Below, one piece after another: positions 47,489 to 59,974 of a stretch of DNA of 64,000 nucleotides (position 1 is its first letter; each line of letters starts with the position of its first letter). A program made the translations under genes and the position numbers. The stretch lies in the NCBI RefSeq assembly GCF_000949135.2, contig NZ_JTAN02000019.1, positions 930,001 through 994,000 on the forward strand. The letters run 5' to 3'. The notes below the pieces were generated by a model. The model was not told where the DNA came from, did not search any database, and saw only the letters and a program-made list of their open reading frames with translations. This DNA comes from Burkholderia sp. USMB20 (GTDB lineage: Bacteria > Pseudomonadota > Gammaproteobacteria > Burkholderiales > Burkholderiaceae).

Positions 47489-47581
47489 TCGATGCCGATG
47501 CGGGCAATCCGACCCCGCTTCGACTTCGGGACACCGCCCAGTTGACACTGGCCGCACGACGCACGGCCGGTCACGCCGGAT

Positions 47582-48070
47582 TCAGGCAAGCAGCGACCGC
47601 AGCATCCACGCGGTCTTTTCATGCGTCTGCAGGCGCTGCGTCAGCAGGTCGGCGGTCGGCTCGTCGCTCGCCGCATCGGCGATCGGGAAAATTTCGCGCG
47701 CGGTGCGCACGACCGTCTCGTGCCCTTCGACGAGCTGGCGGATCATCTCTTCGGCCGCCGGCACGCCGTTCGCTTCCGGCACCGACGACAGCTTCGCGAA
47801 ATCCGCGAACGTGCCCGGCGCGACGACGCCGAGCGTGCGAATGCGCTCGGCGACCAGGTCGACCGCGAGCCACAGTTCGTTGTACTGCTCTTCGAACATC
47901 AGATGCAGCGTGTTGAACATCGGACCCGTGACGTTCCAGTGGAAGTTGTGGGTCTTCAGGTACAGCGAAAACGTATCGGCGAGCAGACGCGACAGGCCGT
48001 CCGCGATCTTCTTGCGGTCCTTGTCGCTGATGCCGATGTTGATCTGCGTGGCGTTGCCTTTCCTGGCCAT
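47582..48070 (-). CDS. dps: Dps family DNA-protecting ferritin-like protein
   Basis: Dps forms a 12-subunit shell that oxidises and stores iron with H2O2 and shields DNA. The ferroxidase signature is intact: [28 protein letters not shown], then [11 protein letters not shown] (together about residues 45-90). The 162-residue length is normal, and the Lys-rich N-terminus may aid DNA binding. It lies downstream of oxyR and katG on the same strand, the known oxyR-katG-dpsA arrangement of Burkholderia, so OxyR-dependent induction is likely. Confidence 0.95.
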   Translation of the reverse strand: MARKGNATQINIGISDKDRKKIADGLSRLLADTFSLYLKTHNFHWNVTGPMFNTLHLMFEEQYNELWLAVDLVAERIRTLGVVAPGTFADFAKLSSVPEANGVPAAEEMIRQLVEGHETVVRTAREIFPIADAASDEPTADLLTQRLQTHEKTAWMLRSLLA

Positions 48071-48190
48071 CTTCGGGACTCCTCATTCGAAATGTTGAAC
48101 CGGCGAAAACGCGTCGAGCAATCCGCATGCCGCGCCGTGCGGCATCCGTTCGCGACGTGCCAGTCTAGCGCGGCGCGCGATTCGCTGCGC

Positions 48191-48325
48191 TCAGCCGCCG
48201 AGCGCGTGCAGCGCCTGCGCGACCAGCTCGGCCGCCCCGCCGATGACGATCGCGAAACCGACGATACGGCGCGCCAGCTCGGCCGGCGTGAACGCGGCGC
48301 GCATGTTCAGCATCATTTGCGTCAT
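48191..48325 (-). CDS. Small membrane protein between katG and dps
   Basis: A 44-residue frame starts at ATG 48325 with an excellent GAAGGAG site eight bases upstream. It begins TQMMLNMRAAFTPAELARR and continues with a hydrophobic helix, IVGFAIVIGGAAELVAQAL (about residues 21-39), so it is probably a single-pass membrane protein. It lies downstream of the katG terminator and upstream of dps on the same strand. I do not recognise a family, and the role is unknown. Confidence 0.65.
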   Translation of the reverse strand: MTQMMLNMRAAFTPAELARRIVGFAIVIGGAAELVAQALHALGG

Positions 48326-48361
48326 GGTCGTCACTCCTTCGACAAGACCTTGAATCGGAAG

Positions 48362-48393
48362 AAAAAACGGCCGGTCGTGCGACCGGCCGTTTC
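48362..48393 (-). terminator. Terminator of katG
   Basis: On the minus strand, AAACGGCCGGTCG pairs with CGACCGGCCGTTT across a very short loop, and the stem is followed by a T-run (TTTTTTC). It lies 37 bases after the katG stop. Confidence 0.9.
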
Positions 48394-48429
48394 ACGTTAC
48401 AGCATGACTGCGTCAGCACATCGCGACTT

Positions 48430-50724
<2,295 letters not shown>

Positions 50725-50832
50725 TCAGGCCGCGCGGCCTTCGATGCGGGTTGCGGGACTTCGGACATGCAACGCTCCCTCATGGCTGAACGGCGGTGAG
50801 TCGGGGAACACCGAACCGGCATGCAACGGCAC

Positions 50833-50970
50833 TCATCCGCCATACGTACGGTCCGCCAGGTACGCGAACGCAATCGGGCGCAGGCTCCGGGCCGCGGCCC
50901 TCGCACGATTGACGACCTCGTCGCGCGACGGGATGTTCCGCTGCGCGTGCTGCAGTACCGACCGCATCAT
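50833..50970 (-). CDS. Small protein upstream of katG
   Basis: A 45-residue frame starts at ATG 50970 (or the next codon) behind a near-perfect AAAGGAGGA Shine-Dalgarno sequence. It is basic and alanine-rich, begins MRSVLQHAQRNIPSRDEV, has no hydrophobic segment, and ends 216 bases before katG. It lies between the oxyR terminator and katG on the same strand, so it may be the first gene of the katG transcript. I do not recognise it and cannot assign a function. Confidence 0.6.
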   Translation of the reverse strand: MMRSVLQHAQRNIPSRDEVVNRARAAARSLRPIAFAYLADRTYGG

Positions 50971-51032
50971 GACATCCTCCTTTGACGCTTGCATTCAACG
51001 TGCGAATCGAACCGCCGATCCGACGCGATCCA

Positions 51033-51047
51033 TGAGAATGATTCTAA
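51033..51047. promoter_or_regulatory. Fur-box-like sequence upstream of katG
   Basis: TGAGAATGATTCTAA is a 7-1-7 inverted repeat that closely fits the Fur consensus TGATAATNATTATCA. It stands in an AT-rich patch (about 51030-51100) that probably holds the promoter of the small ORF and katG. Iron-dependent control of a haem catalase is plausible. Confidence 0.5.
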
Positions 51048-51096
51048 TTACATCTATCGATTATTTGAATTTAATAAATTTTATCTATTCAATAGG

Positions 51097-51126
51097 CAAA
51101 AATAAACGGGGTCGCCAGACCCCGTT
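51097..51126 (-). terminator. Terminator downstream of oxyR
   Basis: On the minus strand AACGGGGTC pairs with GACCCCGTT around a 4-nt loop (TGGC), followed by TATTTTTG. It lies about 60 bases after the oxyR stop and separates oxyR from the katG promoter region. Confidence 0.85.
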
Positions 51127-51160
51127 CATCCGCCTGCTTCGGGAGCACTGCTCCCTGCTC

Positions 51161-51193
51161 AGTTCACTCAGTTCACTCAGTTCACTCAGTTCA
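51161..51193. repeat. 9-bp tandem repeat at the end of oxyR
   Basis: AGTTCACTC occurs three times without interruption (51161-51187), with a fourth partial copy (AGTTCA). On the oxyR strand each unit reads GTG-AAC-TGA, so the last Asn codon and the stop are repeated in frame. Confidence 0.9.
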
Positions 51194-52145
51194 TCGTCGC
51201 CGGCATGTCGAGCTTCGCGACGCCCGGCAGCTCGCACGCGGCGATCGCCTCGCTGATCGCGTCGATCGCGGGCATCCGCGTGAAGCTCTTGCGCCACACC
51301 AGCACGACGCGGCGATCCGGCACCGGTTCGTTGAACGGCACGTACGACAGCAACTCGGCGTCGGGGCCGTTCGCGCGCGGACCAACCTCGGCGACCGACA
51401 TCCGCGGCAGCACCGTGATGCCGACGCCGCTCGCGACCATGTGGCGAATGGTTTCAAGCGACGAGCCCTCGAAGGTCTTCTGGATGCCGTCGGCCGTCTG
51501 CGAGAAGCGCATCAGCTCCGGGCACACGCCGAGCACGTGATCGCGGAAGCAATGGCCGTTGCCGAGCAGCAGCATCGTTTCCTGCTTCAGGTCCTCGGCA
51601 TCGATTTCCTCGCGCTTCTCCCACGGATGGCCGGCCGGCAGCGCGACGACGAACGGCTCGTCGTACAGCGGCCGCACCATCAGGCCGGTTTCGGGGAACG
51701 GCAGCGCCATGATCGCGGCGTCGATCTCGCCCTGCTTCAGCAGTTCGAGCAGCTTCAGCGTGTAGTTTTCCTGCAGCATCAGCGGCATCTGCGGCACGCG
51801 CTGGATCATCTGCTTGACGAGCGTCGGCAGCAGGTACGGCCCGATCGTGTAGATCACGCCGAGCCGGAACGGGCCGACGAGCGGGTCCTTGCCCTGCTTC
51901 GCGATCTCCTTGATCGCGAAGGTCTGCTCGAGCACGCGCTGCGCCTGCGTGACGATCTGGTCGCCGATCGGGGTCACGCTCACTTCGCTCGCGCCGCGCT
52001 CGAAAATCTGCACGTTGAGCTCGTCTTCGAGCTTCTTGATCGCCACCGACAGCGTCGGCTGGCTCACGAAGCACGCTTCGGCCGCGCGACCGAAGTGCCG
52101 TTCGCGCGCGACCGCGACGATGTATTTCAATTCAGTCAGGGTCAT
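51186..52145 (-). CDS. oxyR: Hydrogen peroxide sensor and regulator OxyR
   Basis: OxyR is a LysR-type regulator that forms an internal disulphide on H2O2 exposure and activates peroxide defence genes. The N-terminal helix-turn-helix (about residues 18-37) contains RAAEACFVSQPTLSVAIKKLE. The redox cysteines Cys199 and Cys208 lie in GNGHCFRDHVLGVCPE with the same numbering as E. coli OxyR. The 319-residue length is normal. It lies downstream of recG and upstream of katG, all minus. A promoter and OxyR-like half-sites precede it, so it may regulate itself. Confidence 0.96.
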   Translation of the reverse strand: MTLTELKYIVAVARERHFGRAAEACFVSQPTLSVAIKKLEDELNVQIFERGASEVSVTPIGDQIVTQAQRVLEQTFAIKEIAKQGKDPLVGPFRLGVIYTIGPYLLPTLVKQMIQRVPQMPLMLQENYTLKLLELLKQGEIDAAIMALPFPETGLMVRPLYDEPFVVALPAGHPWEKREEIDAEDLKQETMLLLGNGHCFRDHVLGVCPELMRFSQTADGIQKTFEGSSLETIRHMVASGVGITVLPRMSVAEVGPRANGPDAELLSYVPFNEPVPDRRVVLVWRKSFTRMPAIDAISEAIAACELPGVAKLDMPATMN

Positions 52146-52161
52146 TGTGGGTCAATCAGGG

Positions 52162-52187
52162 ATATACAGGCGATAGGTTTAATTTAT
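52162..52187. promoter_or_regulatory. Candidate OxyR autoregulatory site
   Basis: Three tetranucleotides spaced by exactly seven bases, ATAT (52162-52165), ATAG (52173-52176) and TTAT (52184-52187), approach the OxyR pattern ATAG-N7-CTAT-N7-ATAG-N7-CTAT. They overlap the -10 of oxyR. A fourth element is not recognisable. Confidence 0.4.
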
Positions 52188-52212
52188 ACACCCGTTGGCA
52201 CCGGTTCGCCAA
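52183..52212 (-). promoter_or_regulatory. Sigma70 promoter of oxyR
   Basis: On the minus strand TTGGCG (52212-52207) and TATAAA (52188-52183) are 18 bp apart and lie 38 bases before the oxyR start. Confidence 0.5.
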
Positions 52213-52282
52213 GTTTCTCTGTATCGCAACACGCCGAATCAGCGCTGAATGGCGGTTTTAAATCCGACCCTGAATGCGCGAA

Positions 52283-54622
52283 TCAGGCCTTCAGATATTG
52301 CTCGCGCGCGCCGAGCCAGCGGGCGAGATGCTGCGTGACCACGTCGGGATACGCGGCGATCAGCCGCGCCGCCGCGTCGCGGGCCGGATCGATCAGCCAG
52401 CCGTCGGTCTCGAGGTTCGCGAAGCGCAGCATCGCCGCGCCGGACTGGCGCGCGCCGAGGAATTCGCCGGGGCCGCGGATCTCGAGGTCGCGCCGCGCGA
52501 TCTCGAAGCCGTCGGTCGTCTCGCGCATCGTCTTCAGCCGCTCGCGGCCGGTCAGCGACAGCGGGCCCGTGTACAGCAGCACGCACACCGACGCCGCGGT
52601 GCCGCGCCCGACGCGGCCGCGCAGCTGGTGCAACTGCGCGAGGCCGAAGCGCTCCGCGTGCTCGATCACCATCAGCGAGGCATTCGGCACGTCGACGCCG
52701 ACTTCGATCACGGTCGTCGCGACGAGCAGCTGCACGTCGTTGCGCGTGAAGGCCTCCATCACGGCCGCCTTGTCGGCCGGCGACAGCCGCCCGTGCACGA
52801 GCCCGACCTTCAGCTCGGGCAGTGCCGCGGCCAGCGTTTCATAGGTTTCGACGGCCGTCTGCAACTGCAGCGTCTCGCTCTCCTCGATCAGCGGACACAC
52901 CCAGTACACCTGGCGGCCGGTCAGCGCGGCCTCGCGCACGCGGGCGATCACCTCCTCGCGCCGCGCGTCGCCGACGAGGCGCGTCAGCACCGGCGTGCGG
53001 CCCGGCGGCAGCTCGTCGATCGTCGACACCTCGAGGTCCGCGTAATACGTCATCGCGAGCGTGCGCGGGATCGGCGTGGCCGACATCATCAGCTGGTGCG
53101 GCTGGAAATCGCGCGCGCCGTTGGCCGCGTTCGCGGCCTTCGCGCGCAGCGCGAGACGCTGCTCGACGCCGAAGCGGTGCTGCTCGTCGACGATCACGAG
53201 GCCGAGCCGCGCGAATTCGACGGTGTCCTGGATGATCGCGTGCGTGCCGATCACGAGCTGCGCGGTGCCGAGCGCCGCGGCCTCGATCGCCGCGCGCTTC
53301 TCCTTCGCCTTCAGGCTGCCCGCGAGCCATGCGACCGTGACGCCGAGCGGTTCGAGCCACGCGCGCAGCTTGCGCGCGTGCTGTTCCGCGAGGATTTCGG
53401 TCGGCGCCATCAGCGCGGCCTGGTAGCCGGCGTCGATCGCCTGCGCGGCCGCCAGCGCCGCGACGACCGTCTTGCCGCTGCCGACGTCGCCCTGCAGCAG
53501 CCGCTGCATCGGGTGCGCGAGCGTGAGGTCGTGCGCGATCTCGTCGACGACGCGCGACTGCGCGCCCGTCAGCGTGAACGGCAGCGCCGCGTAAAGGCGT
53601 GTGGTCAGCGCATCGGCATCGGTCGCGGCGCGGCGCGGCATCGCGGGCGCCGCGCGCGTGCGGCGCTCCTCGTGCGCGCGCTTGAGCGACAGCTGCTGCG
53701 CGAGCAGCTCCTCGAACTTGATGCGGGTCCACGCCGGATGCGAGCCGTCCATCAGCGCGGCTTCGTCGGAATCGATGGCCGGGTGGTGCAGGATGCGCAC
53801 GGCCTGCGCGAGCGTCGGCACGCCGAGCGGCTTCAGGTAGTCGCGCTCGATCTCGGGCGGCAGCAGCTCGGGCAGCGGCGTGCGCTCGACCGCGTTCTCG
53901 ATCGCCTTGCGCAGATACGCCTGCGACACGCCGGCCGTGCTCGGATAGACGGGCGTGAGCACCTGCGGCAGCGGCGCATCGGCCTCGACGACGCGCACGG
54001 CCGGATGCACCATCTCCATCCCGAAGAAGCCGCCGCGCACGTCGCCGCGCACGCGCAGCCGCTGGCCGACGGCCATCTGCTTGACCTGCGAGCCGTAGAA
54101 ATTGAGGAAGCGCAGCACGAGCTGCTCGCCGTCGTCGTCCTGGATCTTCACGACGAGCTGCCGACGCGGCCGGTACGCGACCTCGTTGTCGAACACGACG
54201 CCTTCGGTCTGCGCGATGCCGCCCGGCAGCAGTTCGCCGATCGGCGTGAGCGTGGTTTCGTCCTCGTAGCGCATCGGCAGATGCAGCACGAGATCGATCG
54301 AGCGCGTGAGGCCGAGCTTCGCGAGCTTGTCGACGGTCTTCACGGGTTTGTCGGCGGCCGGCTTCTTCTTGCGTTTCGCACCGGATTGTCCCGCTGCGCC
54401 CGCCTCGTCGCTGCCCGCGCCCGGTTCGGCGTCGGGCGCGGCCGCGGCCGGCTGCGCGAGCCGGCCGTCGGCACCGCGCTTCGGGCCCGTGCGGCGCGGC
54501 GCGATACTGCGCGGCGGCTCGTGCTCCCCCGCGCTGCGCGCGGGCAACGCGGCATCGTCCGCGTCGAACGGATCGGCGGAATCGGCAACGGCGGCGGTGG
54601 AACGGCGTGGTGACACAGGCAT
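52283..54622 (-). CDS. recG: ATP-dependent DNA helicase RecG
   Basis: RecG drives branch migration and reverses stalled replication forks. The 779-residue protein has an extended low-complexity N-terminus (about 1-95, Ala/Pro/Lys-rich), a wedge/OB region (about 95-300), then helicase motifs: [14 protein letters not shown] (Walker A), [15 protein letters not shown], the DEQH box in [12 protein letters not shown], and [12 protein letters not shown]. Motif V-VI includes [37 protein letters not shown]-type sequence near residue 660-695. The long N-terminal tail is unusual compared with E. coli but common in Burkholderia. It is divergent from queA. Confidence 0.96.
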   Translation of the reverse strand: MPVSPRRSTAAVADSADPFDADDAALPARSAGEHEPPRSIAPRRTGPKRGADGRLAQPAAAAPDAEPGAGSDEAGAAGQSGAKRKKKPAADKPVKTVDKLAKLGLTRSIDLVLHLPMRYEDETTLTPIGELLPGGIAQTEGVVFDNEVAYRPRRQLVVKIQDDDGEQLVLRFLNFYGSQVKQMAVGQRLRVRGDVRGGFFGMEMVHPAVRVVEADAPLPQVLTPVYPSTAGVSQAYLRKAIENAVERTPLPELLPPEIERDYLKPLGVPTLAQAVRILHHPAIDSDEAALMDGSHPAWTRIKFEELLAQQLSLKRAHEERRTRAAPAMPRRAATDADALTTRLYAALPFTLTGAQSRVVDEIAHDLTLAHPMQRLLQGDVGSGKTVVAALAAAQAIDAGYQAALMAPTEILAEQHARKLRAWLEPLGVTVAWLAGSLKAKEKRAAIEAAALGTAQLVIGTHAIIQDTVEFARLGLVIVDEQHRFGVEQRLALRAKAANAANGARDFQPHQLMMSATPIPRTLAMTYYADLEVSTIDELPPGRTPVLTRLVGDARREEVIARVREAALTGRQVYWVCPLIEESETLQLQTAVETYETLAAALPELKVGLVHGRLSPADKAAVMEAFTRNDVQLLVATTVIEVGVDVPNASLMVIEHAERFGLAQLHQLRGRVGRGTAASVCVLLYTGPLSLTGRERLKTMRETTDGFEIARRDLEIRGPGEFLGARQSGAAMLRFANLETDGWLIDPARDAAARLIAAYPDVVTQHLARWLGAREQYLKA

Positions 54623-54789
54623 CGGATCGTCTGGGTGCTTCGCAAGGCAAGTACAATAGCGGCTTTCACGTCGTCCGAACGAACGACGCCGGCCAGGCCG
54701 CGCATCCCGCCATCATAGCGGCTCGCGCGCCCCATTCATGCGTTTCCGCCCTGTCGGCGGCGCCCGCCGGCCGTTTCGAACCAGCCCGC

Positions 54790-55857
54790 ATGTTCACGCT
54801 TTCCGATTTCGATTTCAATCTGCCTCCCGAGCTGATTGCGCAAACCGCGCTGCCAGACCGTACCGCGAGCCGCCTGCTCGAGGTCGACGGCACCGTCGAG
54901 CCCGCGCGCCTCGTCGATCGCCGCTTCGCCGAGCTGCCGTCGTGCATCGCGCCCGGCGACCTGCTCGTGTTCAACGATACCAAGGTCCTGAAGGCACGCT
55001 TCTTCGGCCAGAAGGCCAGCGGCGGCAAGATCGAGGTACTGATCGAGCGCGTGACCGGCACGCACACCGCGCTCGCGCAGATCCGCGCGAGCAAGTCGCC
55101 GGGCGCCGGCACGACGCTGCGCCTCGCCGACGCGTTCGACGTGACGGTCGGCGAGCGCGTCGAGCCGTTCTTCACGCTGATCTTCCCTGAGCCGTGCCTC
55201 GACCTGATCGAGCAGTTCGGCCGCCTGCCGCTGCCGCCCTATATCGAGCACGATCCGGACGCGACCGACGAAACGCGCTACCAGACCGTCTACGCGAGCA
55301 ATCCGGGCGCGGTCGCCGCGCCCACGGCCGGGCTCCATTTCGACCAGCCGCTGCTCGAGCAGCTCGACGCGATGGGCGTCGAGCGCGCGACGCTGACGCT
55401 GCACGTCGGCGCCGGCACGTTCCAGCCGGTGCGCGTCGACAACATCGCCGAGCACAAGATGCACAGCGAGTGGTATGACCTGCCGCAGTCGCTCGTCGAC
55501 AAGATCGCCGCGACCCGCGCGCGCGGCGGCAATGTGATCGCGGTCGGCACGACCTCGATGCGCGCGCTCGAAGCCGCGGCGCGCAGCGCCGACGAAGCCG
55601 GCCGCCCGCTCGCGGCGACGCAGGCCGAGACCGACATCTTCATCACGCCCGGCTACGCTTTCCGGATCGTCGACCGGCTCGTCACGAACTTCCACCTGCC
55701 GAAGTCGACACTGCTGATGCTGGTGTCGGCGTTCGCGGGCGTCGAGACGATCCGCGCCGCGTACCGGCACGCGATCGACGCACGCTACCGCTTCTTCAGC
55801 TACGGCGACGCGATGCTGCTCACGCGGCGCGATACGCCGGAGGCGCCGCGCGCGTAA
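54790..55857 (+). CDS. queA: S-adenosylmethionine:tRNA ribosyltransferase-isomerase
   Basis: QueA transfers and isomerises the ribose of SAM onto preQ1 in tRNA to make epoxyqueuosine. The start [29 protein letters not shown]-like sequence (residues 2-30), [48 protein letters not shown] and [17 protein letters not shown] are family hallmarks. The ATG at 54790 gives 355 residues; the frame open to 54607 would overlap the recG start. It precedes tgt, the enzyme that installs preQ1. Confidence 0.96.
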   Translation: MFTLSDFDFNLPPELIAQTALPDRTASRLLEVDGTVEPARLVDRRFAELPSCIAPGDLLVFNDTKVLKARFFGQKASGGKIEVLIERVTGTHTALAQIRASKSPGAGTTLRLADAFDVTVGERVEPFFTLIFPEPCLDLIEQFGRLPLPPYIEHDPDATDETRYQTVYASNPGAVAAPTAGLHFDQPLLEQLDAMGVERATLTLHVGAGTFQPVRVDNIAEHKMHSEWYDLPQSLVDKIAATRARGGNVIAVGTTSMRALEAAARSADEAGRPLAATQAETDIFITPGYAFRIVDRLVTNFHLPKSTLLMLVSAFAGVETIRAAYRHAIDARYRFFSYGDAMLLTRRDTPEAPRA

Positions 55858-57264
<1,407 letters not shown>

Positions 57265-57495
57265 CGGGCCGGCGGCCCGCAGCGCGCCCGTCACATAGGA
57301 CGTGTACTAAATAATGCGTTCTGAGTGCCGGTCGCGACCGCCAAACATTACAATTGCCTTTCTAAACAAGTCGCAACGGTGTCGTTTCACGCTTAACAGC
57401 TTGATCCGAAAGCGCATTTGCCGAGCCGTTCGCGCATGGGGCCGGTGGTAGAATAACCGGCTTATTTTTCGATCTTCCCCTACGGAGAGACCAAC

Positions 57496-57819
57496 GTGCC
57501 GTTCATTTCCAATGCCTTCGCGCAAGGCGCCGGTGGCGCCGAATCGAGCCTGATGAGCTTCCTGCCGCTCATCCTGATGTTCGCGGTGCTGTACTTCATC
57601 ATGATCCGTCCGCAGATGAAGCGCCAGAAGGAACACCGCAACATGCTCGCGGCCATGGCGAAGGGCGACGAAGTCGTCACGAGCGGCGGCCTCGTCGGCA
57701 AGGTGACGAAGGTCACCGAAGGCTACATCGGCGTCGAGATCGCCGAAGGCACCGAAATCACCGTGCAGAAGGCTGCGGTCACGACCATTCTGCCGAAGGG
57801 CACGATCAAGTCGCTGTAA
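57496..57819 (+). CDS. yajC: Preprotein translocase accessory subunit YajC
   Basis: YajC associates with SecD and SecF at the SecYEG translocon. The 107-residue protein has one membrane helix (about residues 20-37, SFLPLILMFAVLYFIMIRPQMKRQKEH-like) followed by a small cytosolic domain with MAKGDEVVTSGGLVGKV and VQKAAVTTILPKGTIKSL. The GTG start at 57496 follows GGAGAG. It lies 106 bases before secD, the usual yajC-secD-secF order, 231 bases after tgt. Confidence 0.95.
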   Translation: MPFISNAFAQGAGGAESSLMSFLPLILMFAVLYFIMIRPQMKRQKEHRNMLAAMAKGDEVVTSGGLVGKVTKVTEGYIGVEIAEGTEITVQKAAVTTILPKGTIKSL

Positions 57820-57925
57820 GGTTTTCACCGAGCGTCCGGCTCCCCGCGCCGTGCCCGCCTGACAGCGCGGGCCGCCGCGGCGCCGGACGCGACGCTTTCA
57901 CGCCAACCACCCGTTCGGCCCCCTC

Positions 57926-59956
57926 ATGAATCGTTATCCACTCTGGAAATATGTCGTGATGGTCGTGGCGCTCGCCATCGGCCTTCTGTACACATTGCCC
58001 AACTTCTTCGGCGAAGCGCCGGCGGTGCAGGTGTCGAGCGGCAAGGCCACGGTCAAGCTCGACTCGACCACGCTGACCCAGGTCGAATCCGCGCTCGCGT
58101 CCGCGCAGATCACGCCGGACGACGTCACCTTCGAGAACACGGCGTCCAACGCGAACATCCGCGTGCGCCTGAAGGACACCGATACGCAGCTGCGCGTCAA
58201 GGACCTGCTGCAGAAATCGCTGAACACCGACCCGAACGATCCGCAGTACGTCGTCGCACTGAACCTGCAGAGCGCGTCGCCGCGCTGGCTGACCGCGCTG
58301 CATGCCCTGCCGATGTATCTCGGCCTCGACCTGCGCGGCGGTGTGCATTTCCTGCTCCAGGTCGACATGACGGGCGCGCTCACCAAGAAGCTCGACTCCG
58401 ACGCGTCCGACGCCCGTGCGCTGCTGCGTGACAAGAACATCCGCGACGGCGGCGTGAGCCGCGTCGACCAGTCCGTCGTCGTCAACTTCAGCGACGCGCA
58501 AACGGCCGAAGACGCCCGCAAGGTGCTCGCCGCGTCGGTCACCGAACTGCAATGGGCGACCCAGCCCGGCGGCGGCGGCACGCAAGTCGTCGGCACGTTC
58601 ACGCCGGCCGTGCAGAAGGCCGTCGAGGACGCCGCGCTCAAGCAGAACCTGACCACGCTCCACAACCGCGTGAACGAACTCGGCGTGTCCGAGCCGATCC
58701 TGCAGCAGCAGGGCAGCGACCGTATCGTCGTCGAACTGCCGGGCGTGCAGGACACCGCGAAGGCGAAGGACATCATCGGCCGCACCGCGACGCTCGAGGC
58801 GCGCCTCGCCGATCCGCTCAACACGCACCCGAACCCGAACGACCCCGTGCCGCCGGGCGAGGAGCTGTTCACGCAGGGCAACCAGGCGCCCGTGCTGCTG
58901 AAGAAGGACGTGATCTTCACCGGCGACCGCATCATCGACGCGTCGGCCGGCTTCGACGAACACCAGCGTCCGTCGGTCAACATCCGCCTCGACTCGGCCG
59001 GCGGCCGCTCGGTGCGCGCGGTGTCGCGCGAGAACATCGGCAAGCCGATGGCGATGGTGCTGTTCGAGAAGGGCAAGGGCGAGGTGCTGACGGTCGCGAC
59101 GATCCAGTCCGAACTCGGCGACCGCTTCCAGATCACGGGCCAGCCGACGCCGCAGGCGGCGGCCGATCTCGCGCTGCTGCTGCGCGCCGGTTCGCTCGCC
59201 GCACCGATGGACATCATCGAGGAACGCACGATCGGCCCGAGCCTCGGCGCGGACAACATCAAGATGGGCGTTCACTCGGTGATCTGGGGCTTCTGCGCGA
59301 TCGCCGTGTTCATGATCGCGTACTACATGCTGTTCGGCGTGATCTCGGTGATCGGCCTGTCGGTGAACCTGCTGCTGCTCGTCGCGGTGCTGTCGCTGAT
59401 GCAGGCGACGCTGACGCTGCCCGGTATCGCCGCTATCGCGCTCGCGCTCGGTATGGCGATCGACTCGAACGTGCTGATCAACGAGCGCGTGCGTGAAGAA
59501 CTGCGCGCCGGCCAGCCGCCGCAGCTCGCGATCCAGGCCGGTTACGCGCATGCGTGGGCGACGATTCTCGACTCGAACGTCACGACGCTGATCGCCGGCC
59601 TCGCGCTGCTCGCGTTCGGCTCGGGCCCGGTTCGCGCATTCGCGATCGTGCACTGCCTCGGCATCCTGACGTCGATGTTCTCCGCGGTGTTCTTCTCGCG
59701 CGGGATCGTCAACCTCTGGTACGGCGGCCGCAAGAAGCTGAAGTCGCTCGCGATCGGCCAGGTGTGGAAGCCGGAAGGCGCCACGGCCGGTGCCGCAGGC
59801 GCAGCGTTCGGCGCGGCCGACGAATCGACCGACACCGCGCGCGCCGCGAAGCTCGCCGCACCCGCGAAGGGCGACGCACCGCGCGCCGGCAAGCCGCAGC
59901 TGCGCAACCGCGCGCAGCAGGGCGTGTCGCCGAAGAAACCGGGCTCGACCCAATAA
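57926..59956 (+). CDS. secD: Protein translocase subunit SecD
   Basis: SecD with SecF uses the proton gradient to pull proteins through the Sec channel. Residues 8-26 are the first membrane helix. The large periplasmic P1 region holds the GLDLRGGVHFLLQVDM motif (about 132-147) and the GNEL-like RVNELGVSEPILQQQG. Five further helices lie between about 445 and 620, with IALALGMAIDSNVLINERVREELR. An Ala/Lys-rich C-terminal tail of about 50 residues follows. At 676 residues it is longer than E. coli SecD mostly because of that tail. secF follows 18 bases later. Confidence 0.97.
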   Translation: MNRYPLWKYVVMVVALAIGLLYTLPNFFGEAPAVQVSSGKATVKLDSTTLTQVESALASAQITPDDVTFENTASNANIRVRLKDTDTQLRVKDLLQKSLNTDPNDPQYVVALNLQSASPRWLTALHALPMYLGLDLRGGVHFLLQVDMTGALTKKLDSDASDARALLRDKNIRDGGVSRVDQSVVVNFSDAQTAEDARKVLAASVTELQWATQPGGGGTQVVGTFTPAVQKAVEDAALKQNLTTLHNRVNELGVSEPILQQQGSDRIVVELPGVQDTAKAKDIIGRTATLEARLADPLNTHPNPNDPVPPGEELFTQGNQAPVLLKKDVIFTGDRIIDASAGFDEHQRPSVNIRLDSAGGRSVRAVSRENIGKPMAMVLFEKGKGEVLTVATIQSELGDRFQITGQPTPQAAADLALLLRAGSLAAPMDIIEERTIGPSLGADNIKMGVHSVIWGFCAIAVFMIAYYMLFGVISVIGLSVNLLLLVAVLSLMQATLTLPGIAAIALALGMAIDSNVLINERVREELRAGQPPQLAIQAGYAHAWATILDSNVTTLIAGLALLAFGSGPVRAFAIVHCLGILTSMFSAVFFSRGIVNLWYGGRKKLKSLAIGQVWKPEGATAGAAGAAFGAADESTDTARAAKLAAPAKGDAPRAGKPQLRNRAQQGVSPKKPGSTQ

Positions 59957-59974
59957 GGCCCCGGAGACGAAGCC

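Noticed and set aside
47330-47557. A 75-codon minus-strand frame between dps and ubiA
   Set aside because: It is made mainly of the palindromic GC repeats, has no ribosome binding site and no family resemblance.
48165-48419. An 84-codon minus-strand frame upstream of dps
   Set aside because: It is out of frame with the 44-codon ORF that has the good SD and membrane helix, and it is Arg-rich shadow sequence.
57307-57828. A 173-codon minus-strand frame opposite yajC
   Set aside because: Antisense to a well-recognised translocase gene, with no independent support.
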